DNA of 64,000 nt from Bacteroidales bacterium (GTDB taxonomy: Bacteria > Bacteroidota > Bacteroidia > Bacteroidales > WCHB1-69): contig JAKSMC010000009.1 in assembly GCA_024400835.1 (NCBI GenBank), positions 1 to 64,000 on the forward strand. Reading direction: 5' to 3'. Positions 24,773-33,540 of this stretch are shown here, in pieces (within the stretch, counting starts at the first letter, position 1; each line of letters begins with the position of its first letter). Below the pieces are notes generated by a model. It did not search any database, was not told the DNA's origin, and was given only the letters and a program-made list of their open reading frames with translations. Position numbers and translations under genes: made by a program.

Positions 24773-24801
24773 ATATTTGTGCATCTGTTACAGATTCAAT
24801 C

Positions 24802-25716
24802 TTAAAAAGACATTATTTCCTCCTCGGAAAGATTTGTTATATTTGATATAACGTGAAGGTCAAATCCTTCCGCCATCATTGTTAGGGCAATCTGTTTTTT
24901 CTCCTCGTATCTACCCTGTGCCAGACCTTCTTCTCTTCCTTCTTCTCTTCCTTCTTCTTTGCCCTTTTCAAAACCTTCCTTCAAAGCTTCTTCTTGGGCA
25001 TATCGAACGGCATCTTGTACATCCTCATAATCTAACACACTCTTTCTATAAGCTTCTTTTTCCATAGTGTTCAATTTTGAATATTCGCAATTATCAAAAA
25101 GTTTCCGAAATATACCATCCTGTAAACGTTTGTCGGGAACTTTCATCTTCGAAATATTCTTCAACAGATAGAGCCATTTCTGCAATTCCCCACTAAATTC
25201 CGATGTTTGATTTCGGGCTGCAAATTTATTCAATTCTATAAATATGAGTGTGATTTTTTTCGAAAAAATTTTATTGTTCTTATCTTTCAGCTGTACTGGC
25301 CAAAAATAGTCCTTTTCTCCTTTAAATTCGTCTGCTTCAAAATCCAATATATTAATTGAATATATCTTTGGTATTCGATATTCGCGTTCGCCCCTTCGCA
25401 TTTCCTGACTGACCACACGGCTCACATAACTTATGGACCTATCAGCATAAAAATGTTGTGGATTACGTTGTAGTTCAATAATGAATCTTTCTCCGTGCTG
25501 ATTTGTACAGTAAAGATCAAACACCACCCGTTTCTCAACAGGGCGGTCTCCAATCTGTTCTGTTTGCAAATATGTAATATCCGTAATCGTTCCTGAAAAT
25601 TCAGCAAGACACGCATTGAGAAAAGCTATGAGGATATCCTTATTCTCCTCCCTTCCAAAAATCCTCTTAAATCCGAAATCCGTAAGAAGATTAATATACA
25701 CAGTTTCGTTTTTCAT
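24802..25716 (-). CDS. Rpn family recombination-promoting nuclease / PD-(D/E)XK transposase-like
   Basis: 304 residues from ATG 25716 (MKNETVYINLLTDFGFKRIFG). The N-terminus matches the PDDEXK_2/Rpn family: 'TDFGFKRIFGREENKDILIAFLNA', then the catalytic core 'RVVFDLYCTNQHGERFIIELQR' (Asp, then Glu-x-Gln) and 'YYVSR'-like helix 'RSISYVSRVVSQEM'. The C-terminal part has a coiled 'EGFEKGKEEGREEGREEGL' glycine-glutamate repeat typical of the family. Rpn proteins promote RecA-independent recombination, and members are abundant in Bacteroidetes. It has its own promoter and is convergent with htpG. Confidence 0.88.
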   Translation of the reverse strand: MKNETVYINLLTDFGFKRIFGREENKDILIAFLNACLAEFSGTITDITYLQTEQIGDRPVEKRVVFDLYCTNQHGERFIIELQRNPQHFYADRSISYVSRVVSQEMRRGEREYRIPKIYSINILDFEADEFKGEKDYFWPVQLKDKNNKIFSKKITLIFIELNKFAARNQTSEFSGELQKWLYLLKNISKMKVPDKRLQDGIFRKLFDNCEYSKLNTMEKEAYRKSVLDYEDVQDAVRYAQEEALKEGFEKGKEEGREEGREEGLAQGRYEEKKQIALTMMAEGFDLHVISNITNLSEEEIMSF

Positions 25717-25749
25717 AATTATTATCTTTTTATTAACATTGCAAGGCTG

Positions 25750-25757
25750 CAAAGATA
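25750..25757 (-). promoter_or_regulatory. -7 promoter element for the Rpn-family gene
   Basis: Minus-strand TATCTTTG followed by CAGCC, 33 bp upstream of ATG 25716. It supports that start over the in-frame ATG at 25791. Confidence 0.6.
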
Positions 25758-25981
25758 AACACAATATCTCTTTCACCAAGACTTTTGGCAAATTATATTA
25801 TTCTATTTATCAAGATATTACAAAAACAAAAAACGCTATTTTCAGAAAAACAGCCTATTTAACAATTATCATTCGGAGAAAATTAACAATTGCGCACAAA
25901 CTGTAACACATAAACAAAAGGAAATTTTTTCGCGCTATATGGCAGGAATAAGGCGTCACAAACCACCTGCATTTCCAATTG

Positions 25982-26662
25982 TCAGAACACCACCTCATGG
26001 GTTTCCACCAAGCGCTCGAACTGGCTGTTCGTGTGCAATGGATAAACACGATGGTTGCTAACTAAATAGAAGTTGTTCTTGAAATGGCAGATTTTGTAAT
26101 GTTCCAAGTTCATGCCCTTCACTTTTAGCGTAGAGCCGTTAAACTGGTACGTGACTTTGTTTTTGATAGGAGTCTGCCAGATTTGGACCTGGATGCTGGA
26201 ATGCGCGTGTTCGGGAACGGCGCACTCAGTCTTGTTGTTGTCATAATAGGTCACTTTGGCCGACTGCTTGCTAATCATTTTTTCCTCAATCACGGAACCG
26301 TTGGAGGAGGAATTTTCAGCCATATAAGGGTCGATGTCATCCATCGTGAGGTCTTCAGATTCGTCATACGCATACACGGAGTCGGACGCGAGCGAATCGG
26401 GAAGTTGGTCTAAGGCATCCTGGAACTCAGCATTTTCATACTTATGGATGACATATTTCACGACAGTGTCGGAAGCGGCGGACGTAGCCGTAGAGTCCGA
26501 GGGCAGCACGTGTACCACGGTTTGCTGAGGTCTGCCCACCAGGTTCATTACCAGCAGGGTTATAACCGTACCGAACAGCAATCCCAAGAGGATAGCTATC
26601 AGGAACAGGGTCCCGCGTTTCGGGGCCTTGGATTTTTCGTCCGATGAATTTTGTGCTTCCAT
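25982..26662 (-). CDS. Hypothetical single-pass membrane protein
   Basis: 226 residues from ATG 26662 (MEAQNSSDEKSKAPKRGTLF). A short charged cytoplasmic N-terminus is followed by one hydrophobic helix (about 18-42), then an acidic Ser/Asp-rich linker (about 60-120) and a C-terminal beta-rich region ('VQIWQTPIKNKVTYQFNG', 'LKVKGMNLEHYKICHFKNNFYLV'). No known domain is recognised; the layout resembles anchored periplasmic proteins of Bacteroidales. It has its own promoter and diverges from the rseP operon. Confidence 0.7.
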   Translation of the reverse strand: MEAQNSSDEKSKAPKRGTLFLIAILLGLLFGTVITLLVMNLVGRPQQTVVHVLPSDSTATSAASDTVVKYVIHKYENAEFQDALDQLPDSLASDSVYAYDESEDLTMDDIDPYMAENSSSNGSVIEEKMISKQSAKVTYYDNNKTECAVPEHAHSSIQVQIWQTPIKNKVTYQFNGSTLKVKGMNLEHYKICHFKNNFYLVSNHRVYPLHTNSQFERLVETHEVVF

Positions 26663-26681
26663 TATTGCAAAAACAAGGCCG

Positions 26682-26689
26682 CAAAAATA
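26682..26689 (-). promoter_or_regulatory. -7 promoter element for the 226-residue membrane protein gene
   Basis: Minus-strand TATTTTTG followed by CGGCC, 19 bp from ATG 26662; decides that start. Confidence 0.6.
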
Positions 26690-26802
26690 CAAAATAATGT
26701 CTTAACATCATCATTTCAAAATGCAAACATTGATTTTAACTATAATGCTCAACATTCATAATTAAGACATTATAATATTTACGAGGATGCCCATATTTTT
26801 GC

Positions 26803-26810
26803 TATCTTTG
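26803..26810 (+). promoter_or_regulatory. -7 promoter element for the rseP-MBOAT-SGNH-nadA operon
   Basis: TATCTTTG followed by CCGCC, 24 bp upstream of ATG 26835. It rules out the in-frame ATG at 26787. Confidence 0.65.
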
Positions 26811-26834
26811 CCGCCTTTAAAAAAACGAAAGAAT

Positions 26835-28268
26835 ATGGGTGTTGCAACACAAGTTATCGGCTTAATTGCCAGTTTGTCATTTCTCATCATCACGCACGAA
26901 TTGGGTCATTTCACGTTTGCCAAAATCTTCAAAACGCGTGTCGACCAGTTCTATCTTTTCTTCAATCCCGGGTTCTCCCTCATCCGTTTCAAGCGTTTCA
27001 ACGGCAAGAACCACTTCAGTTTCTTTTCCGGAAGGCCGCCCAAAGAGTGGGAAGACCATCCTGAGAGTACAGAATGGGGCCTGGGCTGGCTGCCCCTCGG
27101 CGGCTATTGCGCCATCAACGGCATGGTGGACGAGACCACCAAGGCCAGCGACCTCGATGACGAGATTCACGACTGGGAGTTCCGCGCCAAACCGGCATGG
27201 CAGCGCTTCTTCATCATCATCGGCGGTGTGTTGGTGAACTTCCTCTCCGCCATCATCATCTATATCGCGCTCTGCTTCAATTACGGCCGCGAATACATCC
27301 CCTTGGAAAATGCCAAATACGGTCTGGAATTTTCCGAAGAGATGCAACACGCAGGTTTCCAGAACGGCGACAAGATACTCCTCGTCAACGACTACAAGCC
27401 GCAGACATTGAGCGACTTCGCCAACGACATCCTCTTGGAGGACGTCAAGACCGTCACCGTGCTGCGCAATGACACCCAGAAAGTCATCCGCATTCCGAAG
27501 ACCCTGCCGCGCAAAATCGTGGGTGCCGGCACCAACACGGCATTCTGCAACTACCGCATCCCGTTCGTAGTGGACAGCGTGCTGCCGGGCAATCCCGCAG
27601 CCAAGGCCGGCCTGCAACGTGGCGACAGCCTCGTGGGCGTTCGCTTCACCCTCGCACAGGCCACCGACTCCACCGAAGCTCAGGTTAAAGACAGCAGCGT
27701 GTTCTGCTTCTTCGACTTCAAGCGCATCTTCTCCGACAACAAGAACAAACCCGTCGAAATCGCCTACTACCGCGACGACAGCCTCTGCCACAGCACCGTC
27801 AATCTCGACTCCCTCGGCAATATGGGTGTCTCCTACAAACTGCCCTACGAGTTCTTCGGCAGCGTGACCGAAGAGTACGGATTCTTCCAATCCATCCCCA
27901 AAGGCATCTCTATGGGCTTCCAAACCCTCGGCGACTACGTGAAACAGTTCAAAATAGTCTTCACCAAAGAAGGTTCCACCCAGCTGGGCAGTTTCCTGAC
28001 TATCGGCAGCATCTTCCCGAAGGTATGGGATTGGGAACGTTTTTGGAATATGACCGCACTGCTCGGCATCATCCTCGCCTTCATGAACATAATCCCCATC
28101 CCGGCATTGGACGGCGGATACATCCTCTTCATCCTGGTTGAAATGGTCACCGGCAGAAAGCCCAGCGACAAATTCCTCGGCATTGCCAACACCATCGGTT
28201 TCATCCTGCTTATCCTCCTTATGGTTTACGCACTCGGATTGGATTTTCACCGGTTTATCTTTAAGTAA
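26835..28268 (+). CDS. rseP: Site-2 protease, RseP family
   Basis: 477 residues from ATG 26835 (MGVATQVIGLI). M50 intramembrane zinc metalloprotease: the HELGH zinc motif is at residues 21-25 in the first helix, and the second zinc-ligand region is 'IIPIPALDGGYILF' near residue 425. Between them are PDZ-like segments ('AGFQNGDKILLVND' near 175 and 'AAKAGLQRGDSLVGV' near 255). In other bacteria RseP cleaves anti-sigma factors and leftover signal peptides in the membrane; the target here is unknown. It overlaps the next gene by 1 nt (TAATG), so translational coupling is likely. Confidence 0.92.
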   Translation: MGVATQVIGLIASLSFLIITHELGHFTFAKIFKTRVDQFYLFFNPGFSLIRFKRFNGKNHFSFFSGRPPKEWEDHPESTEWGLGWLPLGGYCAINGMVDETTKASDLDDEIHDWEFRAKPAWQRFFIIIGGVLVNFLSAIIIYIALCFNYGREYIPLENAKYGLEFSEEMQHAGFQNGDKILLVNDYKPQTLSDFANDILLEDVKTVTVLRNDTQKVIRIPKTLPRKIVGAGTNTAFCNYRIPFVVDSVLPGNPAAKAGLQRGDSLVGVRFTLAQATDSTEAQVKDSSVFCFFDFKRIFSDNKNKPVEIAYYRDDSLCHSTVNLDSLGNMGVSYKLPYEFFGSVTEEYGFFQSIPKGISMGFQTLGDYVKQFKIVFTKEGSTQLGSFLTIGSIFPKVWDWERFWNMTALLGIILAFMNIIPIPALDGGYILFILVEMVTGRKPSDKFLGIANTIGFILLILLMVYALGLDFHRFIFK

Positions 28269-29689
28269 TGCTGTTCAACTCGATTGAATTTCTGATTTTC
28301 TTCCCGATAGTAACCATTCTGTTCTATCTCCTACCCCACAAGCACAGATGGATACTATTGCTTGGGGCGAGCTGCTTCTTCTATATGTGGTTCATTCCCA
28401 AATACATCTTCATCCTACTCGTAACCATTGCCATAGACTACACCGCCGGCATCCTTATCGAGCGCTGGCAGAGCAACGCCCGACAGCAGAAACTATGCCT
28501 GATTGCCAGCATCATATCTACCTGCTTGGTGTTGTTCGTCTTCAAATATCTGAATTTCTGCAGCGCCAACCTGGTAGCCCTCGCACAGCATTTCGGCTGG
28601 CAGCATCCCGCCAAGGCACTTAGCATCATTCTGCCCATCGGACTATCCTTCCACACGTTCCAGAGCCTCAGCTACGTCATCGAAGTTTACAAAGGCAACC
28701 AGAAAGCCGAGCACCATTTCGGCTACTACTCCCTCTACGTGATGTTCTATCCGCAACTGGTCACCGGCCCCATCGAGCGCCCGCAGAATCTGTTGCGCCA
28801 ATTGCACGAGGAGAAAGCCCTCAACTACGACAACATCGCCAACGGCCTGCGACTCATCCTATTCGGGCTCTTCCTGAAGATGGTCGTGGCCGACAACTTA
28901 GGTTCCTACGTCGACCGCGTTTACGCCGCTCCTGAGACGTTCAGTTCGTTAGACATCCTCCTGAGCATGGTCTTCTATGCCGTGCAAATCTACTGTGACT
29001 TTTTCGGATATTCCTCCATTGCCTTAGGCTGCGCCCTCGCCATGGGCTTCACCCTGATCGACAACTTCAGAAGTCCGTATATGGCCGAGAGCATCCAGGA
29101 GTTCTGGCGTCGTTGGCACATCTCTCTGTCCACCTGGTTCCGCGACTACCTATACATTCCCCTCGGCGGAAACCGTGTGTCTATACCCCGCTGGGTACTC
29201 AACACCCTGATTGTGTTCACCGTCTGCGGCATCTGGCACGGTGCCAACTGGACCTTCGTAGTCTGGGGCTTCGCACACGGCCTGTTGCTCGTGCTGGAGC
29301 GTCCGCTGCGCAACGTACACCTGTTCGACCGGGTGCAGAGCCCCACGGGCCGCACTTTCATCCGCGCTTTGAACATCGTCAAGACGTTCATCATCGTCAC
29401 CCTGCTGTGGAGCATCTTCCGCGCACCTTCATTCGCACAACTCAGCGACCTCTTCACGGCGCTCTTCCATAACGGTCTGATGCCGCACACCCTGCACATC
29501 AACTTAGCCACCGGCATTGCGCTGGCATCCTTCCTCGCACTCGACATCCTCATTCGCAACAGCCGCTTCGACCAATGGTGCGGCCAACAGAAAACGCCGC
29601 TGCGCTGGACTCTCTACGCCTTTATGATTTTCGCCATCATCGTCCTCTCCTCTGTTGAACAATACCCGTTTATCTATTTCCAATTCTGA
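28268..29689 (+). CDS. MBOAT family membrane O-acyltransferase
   Basis: 473 residues, with many hydrophobic helices. Starts within the stop codon of rseP. MBOAT signatures: 'LPIGLSFHTFQSLSYVIEVY' near residue 120, 'FYPQLVTGPIERPQNLL' near 160, 'QIYCDFFGYSSIALG', 'EFWRRWHISLSTWFRDYLYIPLGG' near 280, and the catalytic-His segment 'CGIWHGANWTFVVWG' near 320. Members (AlgI, DltB, PatA) move acyl groups across the membrane to polysaccharides, teichoic acids or peptidoglycan. The next gene codes for an SGNH-like partner, the usual second enzyme in this relay. The acceptor polymer is unknown. Confidence 0.92.
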   Translation: MLFNSIEFLIFFPIVTILFYLLPHKHRWILLLGASCFFYMWFIPKYIFILLVTIAIDYTAGILIERWQSNARQQKLCLIASIISTCLVLFVFKYLNFCSANLVALAQHFGWQHPAKALSIILPIGLSFHTFQSLSYVIEVYKGNQKAEHHFGYYSLYVMFYPQLVTGPIERPQNLLRQLHEEKALNYDNIANGLRLILFGLFLKMVVADNLGSYVDRVYAAPETFSSLDILLSMVFYAVQIYCDFFGYSSIALGCALAMGFTLIDNFRSPYMAESIQEFWRRWHISLSTWFRDYLYIPLGGNRVSIPRWVLNTLIVFTVCGIWHGANWTFVVWGFAHGLLLVLERPLRNVHLFDRVQSPTGRTFIRALNIVKTFIIVTLLWSIFRAPSFAQLSDLFTALFHNGLMPHTLHINLATGIALASFLALDILIRNSRFDQWCGQQKTPLRWTLYAFMIFAIIVLSSVEQYPFIYFQF

Positions 29690-30765
29690 TGTCACAAGAA
29701 ACCCGCGATATTATCCTTCGTTTAGGCCGTAAGTTCTTATGGCTCATTCTGATATTGGTCGGATTGAATATCCTGTACCGGATTTGCTGGTACGGCAGGG
29801 ACCTCAAGGAGAACTGCTCGCTGATACAACTTTCCCGGAAACCTGTCCATGAGCATGCCGACATCATCTATTTGGCAGAATCTTCCAACCACAGCTACGA
29901 CGTGCACGACACCGACACGAGCCACATCAGCCAGATGTTGGGCAGGCATTTCCCCAACCACCGCATCAGCAGCCTTACCAAAGACGCCTGCCACGCCGGC
30001 ATCTACTACGACGTACTTAGGAACATTCCTAAAAAGAACGACATCCAGACGGTCATCGTCACCGTCAACCTGCGCTCCTTCAGCAGCGAATGGATATACT
30101 CCGATTTGGAAGTGCCCCTGCAGAAAGAGCAGGTCTTCATGAAAAAGGCGCCTGCCCTGTTCAAACGCATGCTCATTGCTTTCAAGGCTTACAATCATTG
30201 GACGGAAAACGAGCGCGAAGAAATCGTACGCGACGGCATCAAAAGACAGAAACTGGATTTCCCCTACTATTTTCCATACAAAAACGCGGCAGCCTGGGAC
30301 AAGGCCATCGGCAGTCAGGACCATCTCTACAACGGCCAGCAGGTCTCTATGGACACCATCGTGCTCACCTGCCACTATATCAAGTCTTTTGCCTATCAAA
30401 TGAGCGAGGACAATCCGCGCGTCAAGGACTTTGACAAGATTGTGAAGTTGTGCAAGCGCCGCGGCTGGAGGCTGGTGCTGCACATCCTGCCTGACAACAT
30501 CGACCAAATCCAAGCCTTAGCAGGCCCCGACCTCGTGTTCCTCATGAAGCAGAATGCCAACTATATTGTTAAGCGGTACGGACCGCAAGGCGTGACCGTC
30601 GTCAACAACCAAAATATCGTCAGAGACCGTTCCTTCCGCGACCGCGACTTCCCGACCGAGCACTACAACCAGGTGGGACGACAGGCCATTGCCGACGCCA
30701 TCGCCGAACAACTCGAAGAACTCGACAAAGCCCCCTCTGGAAAAAACAATCATCGAAATAATTAA
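29689..30765 (+). CDS. Membrane-anchored SGNH-like partner of the MBOAT acyltransferase
   Basis: 358 residues, with one N-terminal helix (about 14-32) and a periplasmic domain. 'YLAESSNHSYDV' near residue 60 fits block I with a candidate catalytic Ser, and 'DRDFPTEHYNQVGR' near residue 325 gives the Asp..His pair of an SGNH/AlgX/DltD-type esterase-transferase. Start and stop overlap by 1 nt with the MBOAT gene (TGATG), so the two are coupled. Inferred role: takes the acyl group from the MBOAT protein and places it on an envelope glycan. Overall sequence similarity to named families is low, so the assignment rests on these motifs and the neighbour. Confidence 0.65.
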   Translation: MSQETRDIILRLGRKFLWLILILVGLNILYRICWYGRDLKENCSLIQLSRKPVHEHADIIYLAESSNHSYDVHDTDTSHISQMLGRHFPNHRISSLTKDACHAGIYYDVLRNIPKKNDIQTVIVTVNLRSFSSEWIYSDLEVPLQKEQVFMKKAPALFKRMLIAFKAYNHWTENEREEIVRDGIKRQKLDFPYYFPYKNAAAWDKAIGSQDHLYNGQQVSMDTIVLTCHYIKSFAYQMSEDNPRVKDFDKIVKLCKRRGWRLVLHILPDNIDQIQALAGPDLVFLMKQNANYIVKRYGPQGVTVVNNQNIVRDRSFRDRDFPTEHYNQVGRQAIADAIAEQLEELDKAPSGKNNHRNN

Positions 30766-30774
30766 TTAAAAACT

Positions 30775-31695
30775 ATGGATAAAGAGACCTTAAAACAGCA
30801 AATCAACCAACTCAGAACTGAGAAAAAAGCCATCATTCTGGCCCATTACTACACCTTGCCAGAAGTACAGGAAATCGCAGACTTCGTAGGTGACAGTCTG
30901 GCCTTGGCCCGCAAGGCTGCCGAGACAGATGCCGACATCATCCTGTTTGCCGGCGTCCACTTCATGGCCGAGACCGCCAAGATTCTCAATCCCACGAAGA
31001 AAGTCTTGGTCCCCGACATGTCTGCAGGCTGTGTATTGGCCGACTGCTGCCAGGCTGAGAAGTTAGCAGCCTTCAAAGCTGAGCACCCCGACTACAAAGT
31101 GCTGTCGTATGTAAACTGTTCTGCCGCTGTAAAGGCGCTCTCCGACCTCATCGTCACTTCCGGCAATGCGCTGAAGTTAGTGAACATGCTGCCTGCCGAC
31201 GAGAAGATCATTTTCGCCCCCGACCGTAACCTCGGAGACTACATCAACCGCATGACGGGCCGTGAAATGCTCCTCTGGGACGGGGCTTGCAGCATCCACG
31301 ACCACTACGAGTTGAAAGCCTTGAAAGCCTTGAAAGAAGCCCATCCGGACGTGCCCGCCGTCGCTCATCCCGAGTGCCGCCGCGAGTTGCTCGAGCAAGC
31401 CGACTTCGTGGGCTCCACCGCCGCTATGCTCAAGTTCATCAGCGATAGCGACATACAGGAATTCATCGTCGTCACCGAAAGCGGTATCCTCTACGAACTT
31501 GAGAAACGGAACCCCGGCAAGACATTCTACACCCTCTACAACGCCGCCATTGAGCACGACTGCGTCAATATGAAGAAAAACAATCTGGTAAACATCTACC
31601 AAGCACTCCTCAACGAAGCGCCCGAATTGCAGATGGACGAAGAGCTGCGACAGAAAGCGTTAGTGCCAATCCAGCGAATGTTAGAGTTAAGTTAA
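30775..31695 (+). CDS. nadA: Quinolinate synthase
   Basis: 306 residues. NadA condenses iminoaspartate with dihydroxyacetone phosphate to quinolinate, the second step of de novo NAD synthesis, using a 4Fe-4S cluster. Motifs: 'ILAHYYTLPEVQEIADFVGDSL' at the N-terminus, 'FAGVHFMAETAKIL', 'SAGCVLADCC' (first cluster Cys), 'APDRNLGDYI', 'WDGACSIHDHYE' (second) and 'AHPECRRELLEQADFVGSTAAM' (third). The length is the usual 300-310. It starts 9 bp after the SGNH-like gene, so it belongs to the rseP operon although the function is unrelated. No nadB or nadC is in the window. Confidence 0.96.
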   Translation: MDKETLKQQINQLRTEKKAIILAHYYTLPEVQEIADFVGDSLALARKAAETDADIILFAGVHFMAETAKILNPTKKVLVPDMSAGCVLADCCQAEKLAAFKAEHPDYKVLSYVNCSAAVKALSDLIVTSGNALKLVNMLPADEKIIFAPDRNLGDYINRMTGREMLLWDGACSIHDHYELKALKALKEAHPDVPAVAHPECRRELLEQADFVGSTAAMLKFISDSDIQEFIVVTESGILYELEKRNPGKTFYTLYNAAIEHDCVNMKKNNLVNIYQALLNEAPELQMDEELRQKALVPIQRMLELS

Positions 31696-31880
31696 GATAC
31701 GAACTGTAAGAACAGTCAGACTTTGCATGATAGATGTCATCCTCTGTTCCGGCCATCTCAAAGTCGGATGAAAATCATTTCAAAAAATTTCTGAAGACTA
31801 TCTTGGTCGCTGCGCTCAAAATCCAGTGAAAATCGTTCTAAAAATCACAGAATAATCTAAGCAAAAGGCTATTTTCTTGT

Positions 31881-31955
31881 GGATTTTCTTTTTGATTTTG
31901 AGGAGTCCAAAGGACGACGACCCTAAAAAAGCCGGTTCGTCCCGGCTATTTTTTG
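31881..31955. repeat. 75-nt inverted repeat, left arm
   Basis: Shares, in opposite orientation, the words GGATTTTC, TGATTTTGAGGAGTCC and AGGACGACGAC and a terminator-like hairpin with 32883-32957. Together the arms bracket the GxxExxY gene and a transposase fragment. Confidence 0.75.
31925..31954 (+). terminator. Hairpin terminator (nadA side)
   Basis: Stem GCCGG / CCGGC with loop TTCGTC, extended by AAAAAA on the left and TATTTTTT on the right. It can work in both directions and lies inside the left inverted repeat arm, 230 bp beyond nadA. Confidence 0.7.
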
Positions 31956-32051
31956 GAAGATTTTATTTAGATTTTATAACCTTCTTATCAGGTCATTTGT
32001 TTTGCAATATTCGATTATTTGCGTAGCTAATCACGAGAGCATCAATATCTT

Positions 32052-32507
32052 TTATACGCGGAAACATTTGCCTGTATTTTCATCCAGTTCCCAATTTTCA
32101 CTATAAACCCCACTTTGTCCAAAATTAATTAACATTCCAAATCTTATATTCGTTAATTTCAAATACGACCACAACTGCTTTCGTTGCTGTTCTCCCACAT
32201 AGTTAATAGCCTTAAGTTCCAATATTATCGAACCTAAGTCTCGATCCTTTACAACAAGATCCATCTTTCTTTTTACAGGAGATGGTCTGCCTTTGTAATA
32301 AATCGGGAATTCTTCTTGACGATATATAGTAAAACCGATCTGTTCTAATTCACAATACAATCCTGCCTCATAAACCAATTCGTCCATTCCCGAATGCCAA
32401 TAATTGTATGCATTAAAAGCGCAACCTACAATTTTGGCAAACATTTGATGCACTTGATCTCTATATTCTGCTTGAATCATTTGTTTATCTTTAAAATTAT
32501 TTTTCAC
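32052..32507 (-). CDS. GxxExxY family protein (PD-(D/E)XK-like fold)
   Basis: 151 residues; start at 32507 chosen because the -7 element ends 19 bp upstream. The name-giving motif is GMDELVYEAGL near residue 43. Further core elements of the family are 'KMDLVVKDRDLGSIILELKAI' near residue 85 (Asp, then Glu-x-Lys of a PD-(D/E)XK site), 'LWSYLKLTNIRFGMLINFG' near residue 115, and a final 'FRV'. The nuclease-like fold is known for the family; activity and role are not. Such genes are scattered and often duplicated in Bacteroidetes. It lies in an AT-rich islet between 75-nt inverted repeats, next to a transposase remnant. Confidence 0.85.
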   Translation of the reverse strand: MKNNFKDKQMIQAEYRDQVHQMFAKIVGCAFNAYNYWHSGMDELVYEAGLYCELEQIGFTIYRQEEFPIYYKGRPSPVKRKMDLVVKDRDLGSIILELKAINYVGEQQRKQLWSYLKLTNIRFGMLINFGQSGVYSENWELDENTGKCFRV

Positions 32508-32526
32508 TCACAACAAATCCAATCCG

Positions 32527-32534
32527 CAAAAATA
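32527..32534 (-). promoter_or_regulatory. -7 promoter element for the GxxExxY gene
   Basis: Minus-strand TATTTTTG followed by CGGAT, 19 bp from ATG 32507. The surrounding 32508-32664 stretch is AT-rich and otherwise empty. Confidence 0.55.
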
Positions 32535-32664
32535 CATTTTATTGTCAATAACATGTATAATTTTATTTAACAAACAAAAAAATCACACAATCAATTCAAG
32601 CACAACTAAAAACATATAGGCAAACTGCGAGCAGAAATAAAGGCATAATATTCTCTATGTCAAA

Positions 32665-32784
32665 ATGCCACATAATATCTACCAACGTTTTAAAACAATT
32701 GATTTCGATATGTTTCGTATGACACTAAGTGTGGGCTTGTATAAAGAGCGTCTGACCGAGCGCAGCAACCTTGTTTTTTCCTGA
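32665..32784 (+). pseudogene. N-terminal fragment of an IS5-type transposase
   Basis: A 39-codon frame whose middle, 'TIDFDMFRMTLSVGLYKERL', matches 'TIDFEMFRETLEMGLYKERL' of the transposase remnant at 10882-11421. It stops at TGA soon after, and nothing downstream continues the match. It is a leftover of a related insertion sequence, in opposite orientation to the first. Confidence 0.75.
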
Positions 32785-33101
32785 CATTTTCAAGCAGATT
32801 CTTTTTTTATTTTAAAAGTAAAGAAAAATTTCTGCACAATGCATCACCTATACAAGTTTCAAAATCCCAATGAAAATCCCATCAAAAATAGCCAGGGAAA
32901 ACTGGCTTAAGAAGGAGTCGTCGTCCTGCGGACTCCTCAAAATCATATTGAAAATCCAATAAAAAATCTAATGAAAATATTGCAGACTTCTCTATTGCCC
33001 CAATATTGTCCTAAGAATTGTTAAACAATCAATTTTTTAGGTCGGTAAGTATGTAGTTTCCTTATATTGCCCTCGCGACCATTAAAACTCATAGCCGATG
33101 A
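32785..33101. other. Spacer with right inverted repeat arm
   Basis: About 315 bp without a gene. It contains the right arm of the inverted repeat (32883-32957) and further AAAATCC-rich sequence. No promoter for a plus-strand gene was seen. Confidence 0.55.
32883..32957. repeat. 75-nt inverted repeat, right arm
   Basis: Counterpart of 31881-31955. It contains its own hairpin AGCCAG / CTGGCT, then GTCGTCGTCCT and GGACTCCTCAAAATCA, ending GAAAATCC. Confidence 0.75.
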
Positions 33102-33497
33102 TCAGGAATCTTCATCCTCAGCGAACTGCTGTTTGATGTATTCGAGTTGGCGACGGTCGCGCTTGGTCGGACGTCCGAGTCCGTGCGGACGATACTCGTA
33201 CGTATGCAGGGTCTTCATGCGGTCGTACTCCTCTTGAGGGGTCAGGTCCTCCATATACTGCGGAACCAACGGTGCTCCCACTCTGCTCTTGGGGGCACCT
33301 ACAACCTTCACCGTCTTGTTCAACGAGCCGATGTGAACCTCGTAAACCTCCTCCGTGCAGACCGCGCGTGAGGGCTTCACGTTTGTGCCGTTCAACTTCA
33401 CCTTGCCCGCATTGCAGGCATCTGTGGCCATCGAACGCGTCTTGAACAAGCGCACCGACCACAACCATTTATCTACCCTGATATCTAATTTTTCCAA
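33102..33497 (-). CDS. hslR: S4-domain RNA-binding protein, Hsp15/HslR type
   Basis: 131 residues. The S4 RNA-binding domain covers residues 4-65: 'RVDKWLWSVRLFKTRSMATDACNAGKV' and 'LNGTNVKPSRAV'. The C-terminal part is basic (RPHGLGRPTKRDRRQLE). Hsp15 proteins bind 50S subunits that carry stalled peptidyl-tRNA and help recycle them. In Bacteroidetes this short S4 protein is widely conserved. The gene lies 43 bp downstream of the DUF2147 gene on the same strand. Confidence 0.88.
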   Translation of the reverse strand: MEKLDIRVDKWLWSVRLFKTRSMATDACNAGKVKLNGTNVKPSRAVCTEEVYEVHIGSLNKTVKVVGAPKSRVGAPLVPQYMEDLTPQEEYDRMKTLHTYEYRPHGLGRPTKRDRRQLEYIKQQFAEDEDS

Positions 33498-33540
33498 AAC
33501 CTTAAACTTTAAACCTTAAACTTTAAACCATAGGTTCTTC

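Larger units (their letters stand above)
31696..32051. other. Spacer after nadA
   Basis: About 355 bp without a credible gene. It holds the left arm of a 75-nt inverted repeat (31881-31955) with an embedded hairpin terminator. The AAAATC-rich stretch at 31770-31860 contains loosely repeated 'GAAAATC' words. Confidence 0.6.

Noticed and set aside
26877..28250. 457-codon open frame antisense to rseP
   Set aside because: The plus strand encodes a clear site-2 protease with HELGH and PDZ motifs; the antisense frame is open because of codon bias and has a low-complexity His/Glu/Val composition.
31925..31954. tRNA T-arm-like sequence (GGTTCG)
   Set aside because: It is the loop of a terminator hairpin; no acceptor, D or anticodon arms are present.
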